Shown in pieces: positions 17,351-25,576 of a DNA stretch of 64,000 nucleotides. Below the pieces are notes generated by a model that was not told where the DNA came from, ran no database searches, and saw nothing but the letters and a program-made list of their open reading frames with translations. The stretch's first letter is position 1, and each line of letters begins with the position of its first letter. Location of the stretch: NCBI GenBank assembly GCA_016218805.1, contig JACRCW010000039.1, forward strand, positions 1 through 64,000. The letters are read 5' to 3'. The position numbers and the translations under genes were made by a program. The stretch is from Deltaproteobacteria bacterium (GTDB lineage Bacteria; Myxococcota; JACRCW01).

Positions 17351-18600
17351 CGTCAATGTGGCGCGTCGTTGCCGTCGTCCCGTTGGTGTCCACCGTGGCG
17401 CTCGCCGCGGGCCAGGAGGGCCGCGCAGGCCTGACGCTGGAGTCGGCCATGGCGCTGGCGCGCGCGCGGGCCCCGTCGGTGCTGGCGGCCGACACAGAGC
17501 TGCGCGCGGAGCAGGCCAGCCGCGTAGGGGCCACGCCGCTGTTCGCGCGCAACCCAAGCCTGGAGGGCGGCGCCGGCGGTATGCTGGTCCCGGCGGCCCG
17601 GCTGCGCGATTGGCGCGATACGACCGCGGGTCCCACCGCGTTTCTGGGCGTGGCGATACCCATCGAGATTGCAGCCCAGCGTTGGAGCAGGGTGGCCGCG
17701 GTCGACGCGCGCATCGCGGTGCGGCGGGCCAACCGCGACGACGCGGTACGGGAGGCGTTGTTCTCGGTGGGAGAGGAGTTCTTCCGGGTGCTGCACGCGC
17801 AACGCCGCGAGCAACTTGCGGAGGAGACGGTCGCCGTGGCGACGCGGTGGTGCGCGGCCATCCGCGCGCGCCAGGCAGCTGGGGACGCGTCCAGGCTGGA
17901 TGTCCGCATTGCCGACGCGGAGCTGGCGACGGCCGAGCAGGCTCTGCTGGCCCACCGCGGGGCGCACCACGTGGCGAAGGCCCGCCTGGCCGCGCTGCTT
18001 GGCGCGGGAACGGAGGCTGTGCAGGACGTGACCGGTGACCTCGTCCCGCCGACGCCGTTGCCGTCGTTGGAGGACGCGCTTGCCCACCTGGCGGAACGCG
18101 CGGACATCCGCGCGGTGCGCATGGGGCGGGGAGCCGCACTGCGGGAGGCCAACGTTGCCGCGGGCAACGCGTTCCCCAGCCCGACGCTGAAGAGCTACTA
18201 CCAGTACTGGAATCGCGAACACGCCCTGATGGCCACCGTGGAGGTGCCGCTTCCCATCTTCGACCGGGGGCAGGGCGAGGAGGCGCGTGCGCGCGCCCGC
18301 GCCAGCGGCCTCGCCGCCGAGCCTGACGCGCGGTTGGACAGGGCCCGCATGGAGGTGACGCAGGCATGGGAGTTGGCGCGCACGCTGGCGTCCCTGCGCG
18401 AGGTTTCCAGTTCCCGTGACGATGCGATGACGCTGCCCGCGGACCTCGAAGAACAGCTCAGGTCGCATCGCGTTGAGCTGGCCACGGTCCTGCTGGCCCA
18501 GCGGCAGGTCATGCAGCTCAGGGCGGAAGCGCTGGACCTGCAGCTGCTGGAAGCCATGGCCCGCTTGTGGCTGGACCATGCGTCCGGCGTGTTGAAGTAG
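17347..18600 (+). CDS. TolC/CusC/CzcC-type outer-membrane efflux protein
   Basis: The 417-residue product starts at the GTG at 17347, overlapping the transporter stop by 4 bases (GTGA); the ATG at 17356 is an alternative. An N-terminal signal peptide (MWRVVAVVPLVSTVALAAG) is followed by the outer-membrane factor pattern LTLESAMALARARAPSVLAADTELRAEQA and two repeated helical-hairpin halves. In the second half, YQYWNREHALMATVEVPLPIFDRGQGEEARARARA is the classic motif. It forms the exit duct through the outer membrane for the adjacent adaptor and RND pump. There is no lipobox Cys, unlike many CusC proteins. It is the last gene of the five-gene operon. Confidence 0.93.
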   Translation: MTSMWRVVAVVPLVSTVALAAGQEGRAGLTLESAMALARARAPSVLAADTELRAEQASRVGATPLFARNPSLEGGAGGMLVPAARLRDWRDTTAGPTAFLGVAIPIEIAAQRWSRVAAVDARIAVRRANRDDAVREALFSVGEEFFRVLHAQRREQLAEETVAVATRWCAAIRARQAAGDASRLDVRIADAELATAEQALLAHRGAHHVAKARLAALLGAGTEAVQDVTGDLVPPTPLPSLEDALAHLAERADIRAVRMGRGAALREANVAAGNAFPSPTLKSYYQYWNREHALMATVEVPLPIFDRGQGEEARARARASGLAAEPDARLDRARMEVTQAWELARTLASLREVSSSRDDAMTLPADLEEQLRSHRVELATVLLAQRQVMQLRAEALDLQLLEAMARLWLDHASGVLK

Positions 18601-18898
18601 CGCGGCCTGCTCTCGTACGCGGAGGCCGGCGGTGGCTGCGCTGGGGCGTGGACAACAACCTGACGGCCATGAACGATGGGTTCACACCGACGCAGCTGAC
18701 GTGCATCAAGGGACCGGTCGCCGGGAGCGCCAACCTGGTCCTCGGAGCGTGGGTGGAGCCGTCATCGGGGGCGTGGTCAGCTGCGCCGCGGGCGCGGAAC
18801 ACACCCATCCGCACGAACACGCGGAGATGGAGCACATGTACGCGCACGTTCCGGAACCGCCCTGCACCCCGTTCCCATCAAGCCGCCGAATCTCCAAG

Positions 18899-19468
18899 TC
18901 AGCCTGGGGAAGCGTAGAGCGCGTCAACATCCAACTCGCAGTCCAGGCACTCCGCGCGAATGCGGTCCCCGGCGTCCGCACTGCGCGTACTCCACGCGTC
19001 CGCCGCGCGTTCCACAACCTCCACGTGCGGGCGTTCCTGGAACACGAACACCACGGCGTTCAGCGTCGGGACGAGTTGGTAATGCTCCAGCTTGGTGGTG
19101 AGATCGTAGGCCTGGGTCGCGGGGCTCAGGACCTCAACGAGCCGCACGGGATTCACCATGGCCAGCGCGTCATCGGCATCCCGCTGCACCTTGCCGCACA
19201 CCACGGAAACATCCGGACAGGTGGTGAGCCCGGTTGCAGCAACCCGCACCCGCGCGTCGGACGTGAACACCGCGCACCGGCGCGGCAGCCGTGCCAGTTG
19301 GACCCCCAGGATGGTGATGACTGCCGCGGCCAGCCGCGCGTGTTCCGGAGTTCCGCCCGCCACGGCAAACATCTCGCCTGCAAAGTACTGGTGCTTGACG
19401 TTGCTGTGCTCCTCCACCCGCACGTGGTCGGCCACGGAGTACTGCATTCTTCTGGCAGAAATCGCCAT
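18899..19468 (-). CDS. Uma2-family (DUF820) PD-(D/E)XK-type protein
   Basis: The protein is about 189 residues from the ATG at 19468, with GGGGA about 8 bases upstream. Family features seen are: a start of the type YSVADHVRVEEHSNVKHQYFAGEMFAVAGG; HARLAAAVITILG; the strand CAVFTSDARVRV; the PDVSVVCG segment carrying a catalytic-type Asp; and LVEVLSPATQAYDLTTKLEHY, where the Glu and Lys complete the nuclease-like core. Biological function in bacteria is unclear; many genomes carry several copies, often near mobile DNA. It faces the metal-efflux operon convergently across about 300 bp with no recognisable gene. Confidence 0.9.
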   Translation of the reverse strand: MAISARRMQYSVADHVRVEEHSNVKHQYFAGEMFAVAGGTPEHARLAAAVITILGVQLARLPRRCAVFTSDARVRVAATGLTTCPDVSVVCGKVQRDADDALAMVNPVRLVEVLSPATQAYDLTTKLEHYQLVPTLNAVVFVFQERPHVEVVERAADAWSTRSADAGDRIRAECLDCELDVDALYASPG

Positions 19469-19540
19469 GGTCATGGTCCCCAGGTGCCAGTGAGCCATCC
19501 CGTCGGCGGCATGGTGCCTCCGGGAGGTCACGTCGACAAA

Positions 19541-19743
19541 CGCCCCTCAGCCGCGCCCTTCACCGGTCTTGGCGGGTTCCACCACCTGGATGCGGGACAC
19601 GCGCAGCACGCGCTCCTGTGCCTGCGGGTTCTTGGGGAAGCGCACGCGCACCATGGGCGTGCCCGCGCGGTCAAACCGCTCCACCACGTCCTCCGCCACG
19701 GCCAGCCCCAGCTCCACCAGGCGCGCACGCTTCGCGCGCGGTG
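19541..19743 (-). pseudogene. Internally deleted duplicate of the helicase-associated gene's 3' end
   Basis: The bases 19541-19687 match 23447-23593 almost perfectly (one difference noticed, giving Pro for Ala). At 19688 the sequence jumps to match 23984-24047. So 390 bp, exactly 130 codons, are missing relative to the full gene. The fusion keeps frame: ARLVELGLAVAED joins VERFDRAGTPMVRVRFPKNP and the shared C-terminal end. A short CG-run is 8 bases shorter than in the parent, and homology stops just after it. The residual open frame (about 66 codons, stop at 19547) has no ribosome-binding site. It is a remnant of a recent segmental duplication, not a functional gene. Confidence 0.85.
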
Positions 19744-19977
19744 CCAATTCGGCGTGATCCGCCGGGCAAGGCGTGGCGCAGGAGTCATCGCGTCTGGACG
19801 ACCCTCAACCGGGCGGGGACAAGCCGGACAAGCCCCCGCCCTACAACGACAACCCACCAAGCGCGCTCCGCCCAAGCCCGGCCCCAACCGCCTCTGGGCC
19901 CCGGCGTCGGGGTTGATGACCTGGTGATCACCCTGTCGGCCACCTCGTTGCTGCGTCTGGCCGATGATCAGCAGGGC

Positions 19978-22662
19978 TCACGGGCACGGCACCGTAGGCA
20001 CCACGCCACCTGCCGACGGATTGCCCACCGCGAGGTAGCCCCAGGTGCCAGGGCGTCCGCCCCGGCCGAAGCTGTCGGGCGCGTCGTTGGCGACCAGACG
20101 CGCCTCAATGGTATCGCCGGGAGCTGCGGTGACGACACCCCGCACCGCTTGGCCGGCGCTACCCTGGTCCAGCACGCGCAGCTTGGAGACGAGCCCGACC
20201 TCGACGCCCGCGCGGCACACCCGGATCGAAGCGGCGTTGGGCGAGTACCCGACGAAGTCGTGGTTGCCGGTAGCCACGAAGGAGCAGGACCTGCTGCCCG
20301 TACCAGGCTCGCCGCCCTTGACCAGACAGCCGGCAGTCCCCGTCGAGGCCGTCCCTTCGTCGGGAGGTAACGTGGCGCAGGGAAGGCCGTCGGATTGGCC
20401 GCAGCCGGAGGACGCGCTCGCCGGCGGCGCAGGCACCGCGGGCTGGGTCGGCACCAGCAGACGGGAGGCGCTGCCCGGCCTGTGGAGCAACTCCACCTTC
20501 ACCGATGGCAGCTCCGACGCGTATTGGTAGGAGCCGCCGGTGATGCGGTCGGAGAACGGCGGCGACGAGACCCGCACCACGAATTGGTGACCCGCGCGGA
20601 AGACATGGCCGAGCGGCCAGACGCCGATCTGCATCCGCACCGTGGCGCCCGAGGAAACCGGCAGCACCGCGCTCGCGGCATGTGGGTGGTGCGGCTGGAT
20701 GATCTCGCCAGCGAAGGCGCCCGTGGCGATGGTCTTGGAGAGCGCCAGGTCCAGCGCACGCTCCGTCCCCCGCAGCACCCCGCTCTGGACGTACTGGGCC
20801 GCTCCGTCGGGGAACTGGTCGACGATCTCGACGAACAGGTCGGCGTCGGCGCCGAGGATGTTCGCGTACAGATCCAGCACCAGCGGCCCGGCCACCACCG
20901 TGTCCGCTCCGACCGGAAAGGCGTAGCTCACCGAGGCGTGGGTCCCCGTCAGGCGAGTGAACGGCTCGCCACCGGTCTCCGTCGCGAAGACATCCGCCGC
21001 CTCGTCCGAAGCGGGTGGGGTCACGCTCAAGGCCTTGCCGGCGCGCAGGTAGAGCGCCTGCCAGACGGTGCCGGGGAGTGGGTAGTCTGCTGCCGCGGCC
21101 GAAGCCGCCGGGGGATTGGCGCCCGGCGCGCTCTCCAGGTAGAGGCGCACGCGTTTGCCGGCGTCCGTGATGTCACCCGGGCAGCCCTCGCCCGACTTCA
21201 GCATCCAGCAATCGAGCCACGCGTCACTGTCGGAGACCCCGGCCCTGCCGGCGTGCCTGCCGTTGGCCAGCACCAGCCGCTTCGGCGTCGAGGTTGGGAT
21301 GCGCTCGAAGAGCAGCGCGCCGGAAGGCCCGGTCTGCTCGTCCTGGTACATGTGCCTCAGGTGGATGGGGACCCGGATGTTGGGCGCGTACGTGGCGAGC
21401 GAGTGAGTCCGGAAGTATGGGTTGTCGTCGACGTCGGTCAGCACCTGCTCGAGCAAGGCGTACCCGACGGTGGGGGGACGGCCGGCGGTGTGGTCGCGGC
21501 AGGCGGGGTTTCCGGCGGCCAGTTCGTCGTTGCCGCGATAGGTCATCGCCAGCGCGCCGGAGGTCTTCCCGCCAATCCCCGCCAACCACCCCACCGGGAA
21601 GCCGGCGTTGGTGACGTGGCCCAGGTGGACGGCTCCACGGTAGAGGTCGTCGATGAGGCCTCCGACGGCGACCGCGTTCACGTGCGGCGGGTTCAACGCC
21701 GCGATCCGGAAGCCCATGTTGCCCCAGTAGGAAAAGCCGACGACGGCGACACGCTGGTTGGACCAGGGCTGGGCGACGACCCAGCTCTCAATGACGTCGT
21801 AGTGGTCCTGGATGTCGCGCACACTCCATAGGTCGTAGGTCCCGCCCGAGCAGCCGGTCCCGCGCGCGGAAACCTCCACCCTCACGTAGCTGTCGTCCTG
21901 GTCCCGCGGGAACCCCGGTGGCCAACCTCCGGGGTAGATGGAGTTGGCGTAGCCGGAGGTCTGGTACTTGGTGGGATAGCGGCGACCCACCTGATAGTCG
22001 TCCGGAAACAGGGCAATGACCGCGAGCTTCACGCCGTCGGTGACCTGGACGTAGGTGCGCTGCACGTTGAGGGTTCCATCGACCGGGTCGTCGTCGATGA
22101 TGCTTCCCTGGCCCACGGCGTCCGCGAACCCTGCGTTGCCCGACGGATTACAGAGGTCCAAGGTGAGGTACTCGCCGCCCGTCTCATCGACCTCGTCGGC
22201 AGCGACCTGCACCGTGACCGCCTGGCTGGTGACTCCAGCCGCGAAGGTCAACCTTCCGCTGACGGCGGTATAGTCCACCCCGGCCGTCGCTCCCGCGCCC
22301 CCGAGGCCCGCCGCGCCATCAACGCCGTCTGCCGTGGCGTAGTCCACCGTCAACGCGAACGGAGCAGCGGGGGCGAGAGTGACCGTGAAGGTCAGCGCGG
22401 TCAGTCCGCCGCCGCTGCCCTCCTTCACCCGGGGGTCGTCGATGCTGAAGAGGTACCCTGCGTCCCCCCCGGCGCCGCAGACCGCGCTCGCGTCCTGGCC
22501 GGGCGCTCCGGCATCGGCCGGCTGCCCCGCGTCGATCCCGGTTGCCGTGGAGGCGTCCCTGCCCGGCTCGCCGCTGGCGCCCGTGACCGGCGGAGAAGGA
22601 TTCCCACAGGCACCGAACACCAGAACCGCGAGCACGGCTATGAACCGCGCAAATGTCCCCAT
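19978..22662 (-). CDS. CocE/NonD-family hydrolase lipoprotein with Calx-beta domain
   Basis: The 894-residue lipoprotein starts at the ATG at 22662, behind GGGGAGAGG. Signal and lipobox: VLAVLVFGAC. An Asp-Ala-Gly linker (about 30-65) is followed by a Calx-beta-type domain (about 70-185: FTVTLAPAAPFALTVDYATADG through DEVDETGGEYLTLDL). The catalytic region is alpha/beta-hydrolase of the X-Pro dipeptidyl-peptidase/CocE class: VEVSARGTGCSGG, the nucleophile elbow VGFSYWGNM near 308-314, and a C-terminal jelly-roll (ETGGEPFTRLTG, GPLVLDLYANILGADADLFVEI). A Cys-rich extra domain ends it. Likely an envelope-bound esterase or peptidase; the substrate is unknown. Confidence 0.9.
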   Translation of the reverse strand: MGTFARFIAVLAVLVFGACGNPSPPVTGASGEPGRDASTATGIDAGQPADAGAPGQDASAVCGAGGDAGYLFSIDDPRVKEGSGGGLTALTFTVTLAPAAPFALTVDYATADGVDGAAGLGGAGATAGVDYTAVSGRLTFAAGVTSQAVTVQVAADEVDETGGEYLTLDLCNPSGNAGFADAVGQGSIIDDDPVDGTLNVQRTYVQVTDGVKLAVIALFPDDYQVGRRYPTKYQTSGYANSIYPGGWPPGFPRDQDDSYVRVEVSARGTGCSGGTYDLWSVRDIQDHYDVIESWVVAQPWSNQRVAVVGFSYWGNMGFRIAALNPPHVNAVAVGGLIDDLYRGAVHLGHVTNAGFPVGWLAGIGGKTSGALAMTYRGNDELAAGNPACRDHTAGRPPTVGYALLEQVLTDVDDNPYFRTHSLATYAPNIRVPIHLRHMYQDEQTGPSGALLFERIPTSTPKRLVLANGRHAGRAGVSDSDAWLDCWMLKSGEGCPGDITDAGKRVRLYLESAPGANPPAASAAAADYPLPGTVWQALYLRAGKALSVTPPASDEAADVFATETGGEPFTRLTGTHASVSYAFPVGADTVVAGPLVLDLYANILGADADLFVEIVDQFPDGAAQYVQSGVLRGTERALDLALSKTIATGAFAGEIIQPHHPHAASAVLPVSSGATVRMQIGVWPLGHVFRAGHQFVVRVSSPPFSDRITGGSYQYASELPSVKVELLHRPGSASRLLVPTQPAVPAPPASASSGCGQSDGLPCATLPPDEGTASTGTAGCLVKGGEPGTGSRSCSFVATGNHDFVGYSPNAASIRVCRAGVEVGLVSKLRVLDQGSAGQAVRGVVTAAPGDTIEARLVANDAPDSFGRGGRPGTWGYLAVGNPSAGGVVPTVPCP

Positions 22663-23446
22663 GACTGACCTCTCCCCGTCGATCGAGTGCTCGTACTCCC
22701 GTCGCTGCCACCCGCAGGGAGTCTGCGCGCGGGTCAGGGCCCCGGCAAGCCATGTCCTTCGCGAAGGGACGAGTTGTGCCGTGTCCTCGGCGAACCTTCG
22801 GCCTGTTCAAGACAACAGGTAGACCGGTCGTTGAGCCAGGGTCGACGCGCACAGGTCCCTGCCCTCCGGGCATCGTCACCGCGTCCGTTCGCGCGGGGCG
22901 CACGGCCCACAAGCCCGGCAAACCGGCCCCCTCCCGGGTTGACCCGCATCACGCGGGTGCGGGGTCACGACCCCCCTGGGGCGCTTTCCAGAGCGGAGGG
23001 GCGGGTCCGGGGCGGGTCCTGACCAGGTGCGTGGCTTCACCGGAAGCCCACTGGAGTATGAGGCCCGGGCGCGCCGTGCTCTGTGGCCTTCATCTGCACC
23101 AACTGAGGCATCCGCTCATACTGACGCCGGCATCCCCGGGAGGGCTCGGCTCCTGCCGAGCCCAGCGTCACGGGGCCAACCACGGAGGTCACAAAGAGGC
23201 CCATCATGGTCAGCCTTGGAGCGCCGGTCTGCCACCTCCACGTCGGCAGCCTCTACGAGCTGACGAAGCCGCGTGACTCCCAGGGTTTCCAGAGCATCTT
23301 CGGTGAGCGTGTTCACCGCGGCACTGTCGCCGGACCAACCCGGCGGCAGCAAGCAACCGCTACGACTATTTCGGTCCCCGCCGCCTCCTTGGCGGTGTGC
23401 CCGGTGACACCACCGTGGCACCCACCCGCACACCGGCCGGCGGGGG
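22663..23446. other. Gene-poor stretch with one possible gene fragment
   Basis: About 780 bases upstream of the CocE-like lipoprotein gene and downstream of the helicase-associated gene. I see no complete gene. A protein-like minus-strand fragment (23116-23316) is listed separately. The rest translates to Pro/Arg-rich text in every frame and shows no clear terminator or promoter. Confidence 0.5.
23116..23316 (-). pseudogene. Possible truncated 5' end of an unidentified gene
   Basis: From a GTG at 23316 the frame reads a plausible amphipathic N-terminus (TLTEDALETLGVTRLRQLVE, then AADVEVADRRSKADHD). This resembles the short SAP-like or helical lead segments found at the start of DNA methylases and other DNA-binding enzymes. 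It then degenerates and stops at 23116. There is no ribosome-binding site. I cannot name the family; it may be the beheaded start of a lost gene. Confidence 0.3.
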
Positions 23447-23452
23447 CGCCCC

Positions 23453-25576
23453 TCAGCCGCGCCCTTCACCGGTCTTGGCGGCTTCCACCACCTGGATGCG
23501 GGACACGCGCAGCACGCGCTCCTGTGCCTGCGGGTTCTTGGGGAAGCGCACGCGCACCATGGGCGTGCCCGCGCGGTCAAACCGCTCCACCACTTCCACC
23601 GTCATGGTCTCCGTGCCGCCGCCGGCTTCAGGCTGGTAGCGCAGGCGCACCGCTCGGCCTTCCGACTCCGCGCGCTCCAACGCTCCCGCCGCCGGCGTGG
23701 ACGCGCTCTGCTCCGGTGCCCGCCGTGCGCGCAGCGGCACCACCGCAGGCCCGGCGGAGGCGGTGGCCGCCATCCGCGCCATGGCCGCGTTTCCGGTGAG
23801 CGCGTGCAGCACCTGCGCGCCCGGCTGCGGCGGCGGGAGGGGCGGCGCCACGGACACCTCCGTCAGCGCCGCCAGCAGGGTGGCCTGCCGCTGGCCGGCC
23901 AGCCGGGTCCCCAGCGGGGCCTCGGCGCCGTCCAGGTGGTCCTCGTCGTCCGGCAGGCGCATGGGCGGCGCGTACATCAGCGTGTCCTCCGCCACGGCCA
24001 GCCCCAGCTCCACCAGGCGCGCGCGCGCGCGCGCTTCGCGCGCGGTGTCCACCAGGAACACCGTGGGCGTCAGTGCCTCACCCAACAGTGACGCCACCTC
24101 CGGGTCCTCCGCGGCGCGGCGCGCATCCGCTTCCTCCGCAAACGCAATGATGAGCCCCCGCCCAAACGCCGCGCGGCCCCGCGGCGCGCCGTAGTCCTGC
24201 AGCGTGCGCTGGACGTTGTCCGGCACCCCGCGTGACGCCAGCGCGTGCAGCACCGCCTCCATGCGGGCGGGGTGCACGCCGCGGGCTGCCCCGGCGCTGA
24301 CGGAGGTGGGCGTGACATGGAAGCGGCTCACCGTGTCCAGCACGCGCGGCTCGGCAAACAGCCCCAGGCACGCCAGCAGGTCCGGCGGTGCGCTCGGTCC
24401 GACGTGGACTTCGTGGTCCGCGCCCACGTGGCCGTCGGGGCGGTGGTCCGGCGGGAGCGGGTCACCGCCGCGCAGCGCGGCCAGCACCGCGGGGTGGAGC
24501 CGCAGCGCGGGCGCGCCATCCGGTGTGCGGCCGCGCTCAAACAGCGGCGCGTTCCCCAGCAGGTCCAGGTCCGCGCGTGCCCCCGCCTCGTTGCCGCGCG
24601 CGTCCACGGGGAACGGGTGGCCGCCCAGCACCTGCTCGGTGTGGTGCAGCGTCTTGATCGCGCGGCGCAGCGTCGTCTCGGGGACAAATCCGCCGCCCGG
24701 CTCGCGCGCCAGGCGCAGCACCGCGGCAAACGCGCGCGGCGTCACCGCCGTCACCAGCAGGCGGCGCCAGAACCCGCCGGTGCGGTCCGCCAGCAGCTCC
24801 GGCGCGTCATGCGCCACGGACAACCGCGCGCCCGTGGGACGGGCCAGCCCGGCGCGCACGGCCAGCGTGACAATGTGCGGGATGAGCGTGCGGTCCACCA
24901 CGTGGTGCAGCGCGTCCAGCACCCGCGCCTGGTCGCGCGAATGCAGCTCCGTCCCCACCGCCGCCGAGCGCAGCCGCGGCGCATGCGCGCCCACGTACGC
25001 CAGGAACAGCCCCAGCACGTGCGCGGGGCTCGTCTTGATGCGCATGCCCAGCGGCTCGCCCGTGCCCGGCGCGCCCCCGCGCCGCTCCAGCGCGTCCAGC
25101 CAGCCGGACGTTGCCGCGGCCAGGGCGGGGCGCACACCGGGGAGCACGCGCAGCCGCTCGCCGCGGCGGGAATCCACCGCCAGCACCACGCCCAGCTCGT
25201 GCAGGGACGCCACCGCGGCATCCGCCAGGCGGCGGTCGTCGTCCAGCAGCAGGGCCAGCTCAAACTGCAGGTGCTCCTTCTCCATGCCCGCCGGGTGCTG
25301 CGCCAGCACGGCCAGCGCCAGCGTCGTCGCACCCCGCTTGGGATCCGTGGCGCGCGCCACCAGGCCCGGGTCACGCAGCGCCGCCTCAATGGACGCCTTG
25401 GTGGCCCCCGGCACGCTCTGGCCCAGGCGGCGCAGGCGCTCGGCCAGCACCGGCAGGTCCCGCTCCCCCACCAGGGAAAGCAGCGGCTCGCGGTCCTGCG
25501 GCCATTCCACGTCGGTGCGGAACAGCGCCGCTTCCGGCGTGACCGCTTTGATGCGCGGACGGGTCATGCCGCTCAC
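23453..25576 (-). CDS. Helicase-associated (Helicase_C_3-type) partner of XPB helicase
   Basis: The 707-residue cytoplasmic protein starts at the GTG at 25576, which overlaps the XPB stop by 4 bases (GTGA); an ATG at 25567 is possible. It resembles the XPB/Ssl2 N-terminal-like helicase-associated proteins encoded beside bacterial XPB, for example in actinobacteria. Visible are a helical N-terminal part (LPVLAERLRRLGQSV, LALAVLAQHPAG), a middle TPTSVSAGAARGVHPARMEAVLHALA-type winged-helix region, and a C-terminal small beta domain (VEVVERFDRAGTPMVRVRFPKN, a WYL-like strand pattern). A perfect CG run near 24017-24034 lies inside the gene. A damaged duplicate of its 3' end is found at 19541-19743. 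It probably modulates the helicase in DNA repair. Confidence 0.85.
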   Translation of the reverse strand: MSGMTRPRIKAVTPEAALFRTDVEWPQDREPLLSLVGERDLPVLAERLRRLGQSVPGATKASIEAALRDPGLVARATDPKRGATTLALAVLAQHPAGMEKEHLQFELALLLDDDRRLADAAVASLHELGVVLAVDSRRGERLRVLPGVRPALAAATSGWLDALERRGGAPGTGEPLGMRIKTSPAHVLGLFLAYVGAHAPRLRSAAVGTELHSRDQARVLDALHHVVDRTLIPHIVTLAVRAGLARPTGARLSVAHDAPELLADRTGGFWRRLLVTAVTPRAFAAVLRLAREPGGGFVPETTLRRAIKTLHHTEQVLGGHPFPVDARGNEAGARADLDLLGNAPLFERGRTPDGAPALRLHPAVLAALRGGDPLPPDHRPDGHVGADHEVHVGPSAPPDLLACLGLFAEPRVLDTVSRFHVTPTSVSAGAARGVHPARMEAVLHALASRGVPDNVQRTLQDYGAPRGRAAFGRGLIIAFAEEADARRAAEDPEVASLLGEALTPTVFLVDTAREARARARLVELGLAVAEDTLMYAPPMRLPDDEDHLDGAEAPLGTRLAGQRQATLLAALTEVSVAPPLPPPQPGAQVLHALTGNAAMARMAATASAGPAVVPLRARRAPEQSASTPAAGALERAESEGRAVRLRYQPEAGGGTETMTVEVVERFDRAGTPMVRVRFPKNPQAQERVLRVSRIQVVEAAKTGEGRG

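Noticed and set aside
18749-18898. Small His-rich lipoprotein-like frame after the TolC gene (HTHPHEHAEMEHMYAHVPEP)
   Set aside because: The suggestive His-rich text has no signal peptide of adequate hydrophobicity, no properly spaced ribosome-binding site, and no stop codon before it runs antisense through the Uma2 gene.
19748-19977. A short Pro-rich C-terminal-like frame (DKPDKPPPYNDNPP) next to the duplicated fragment
   Set aside because: It follows a stop codon, has no start or ribosome-binding site, and matches no recognisable domain.
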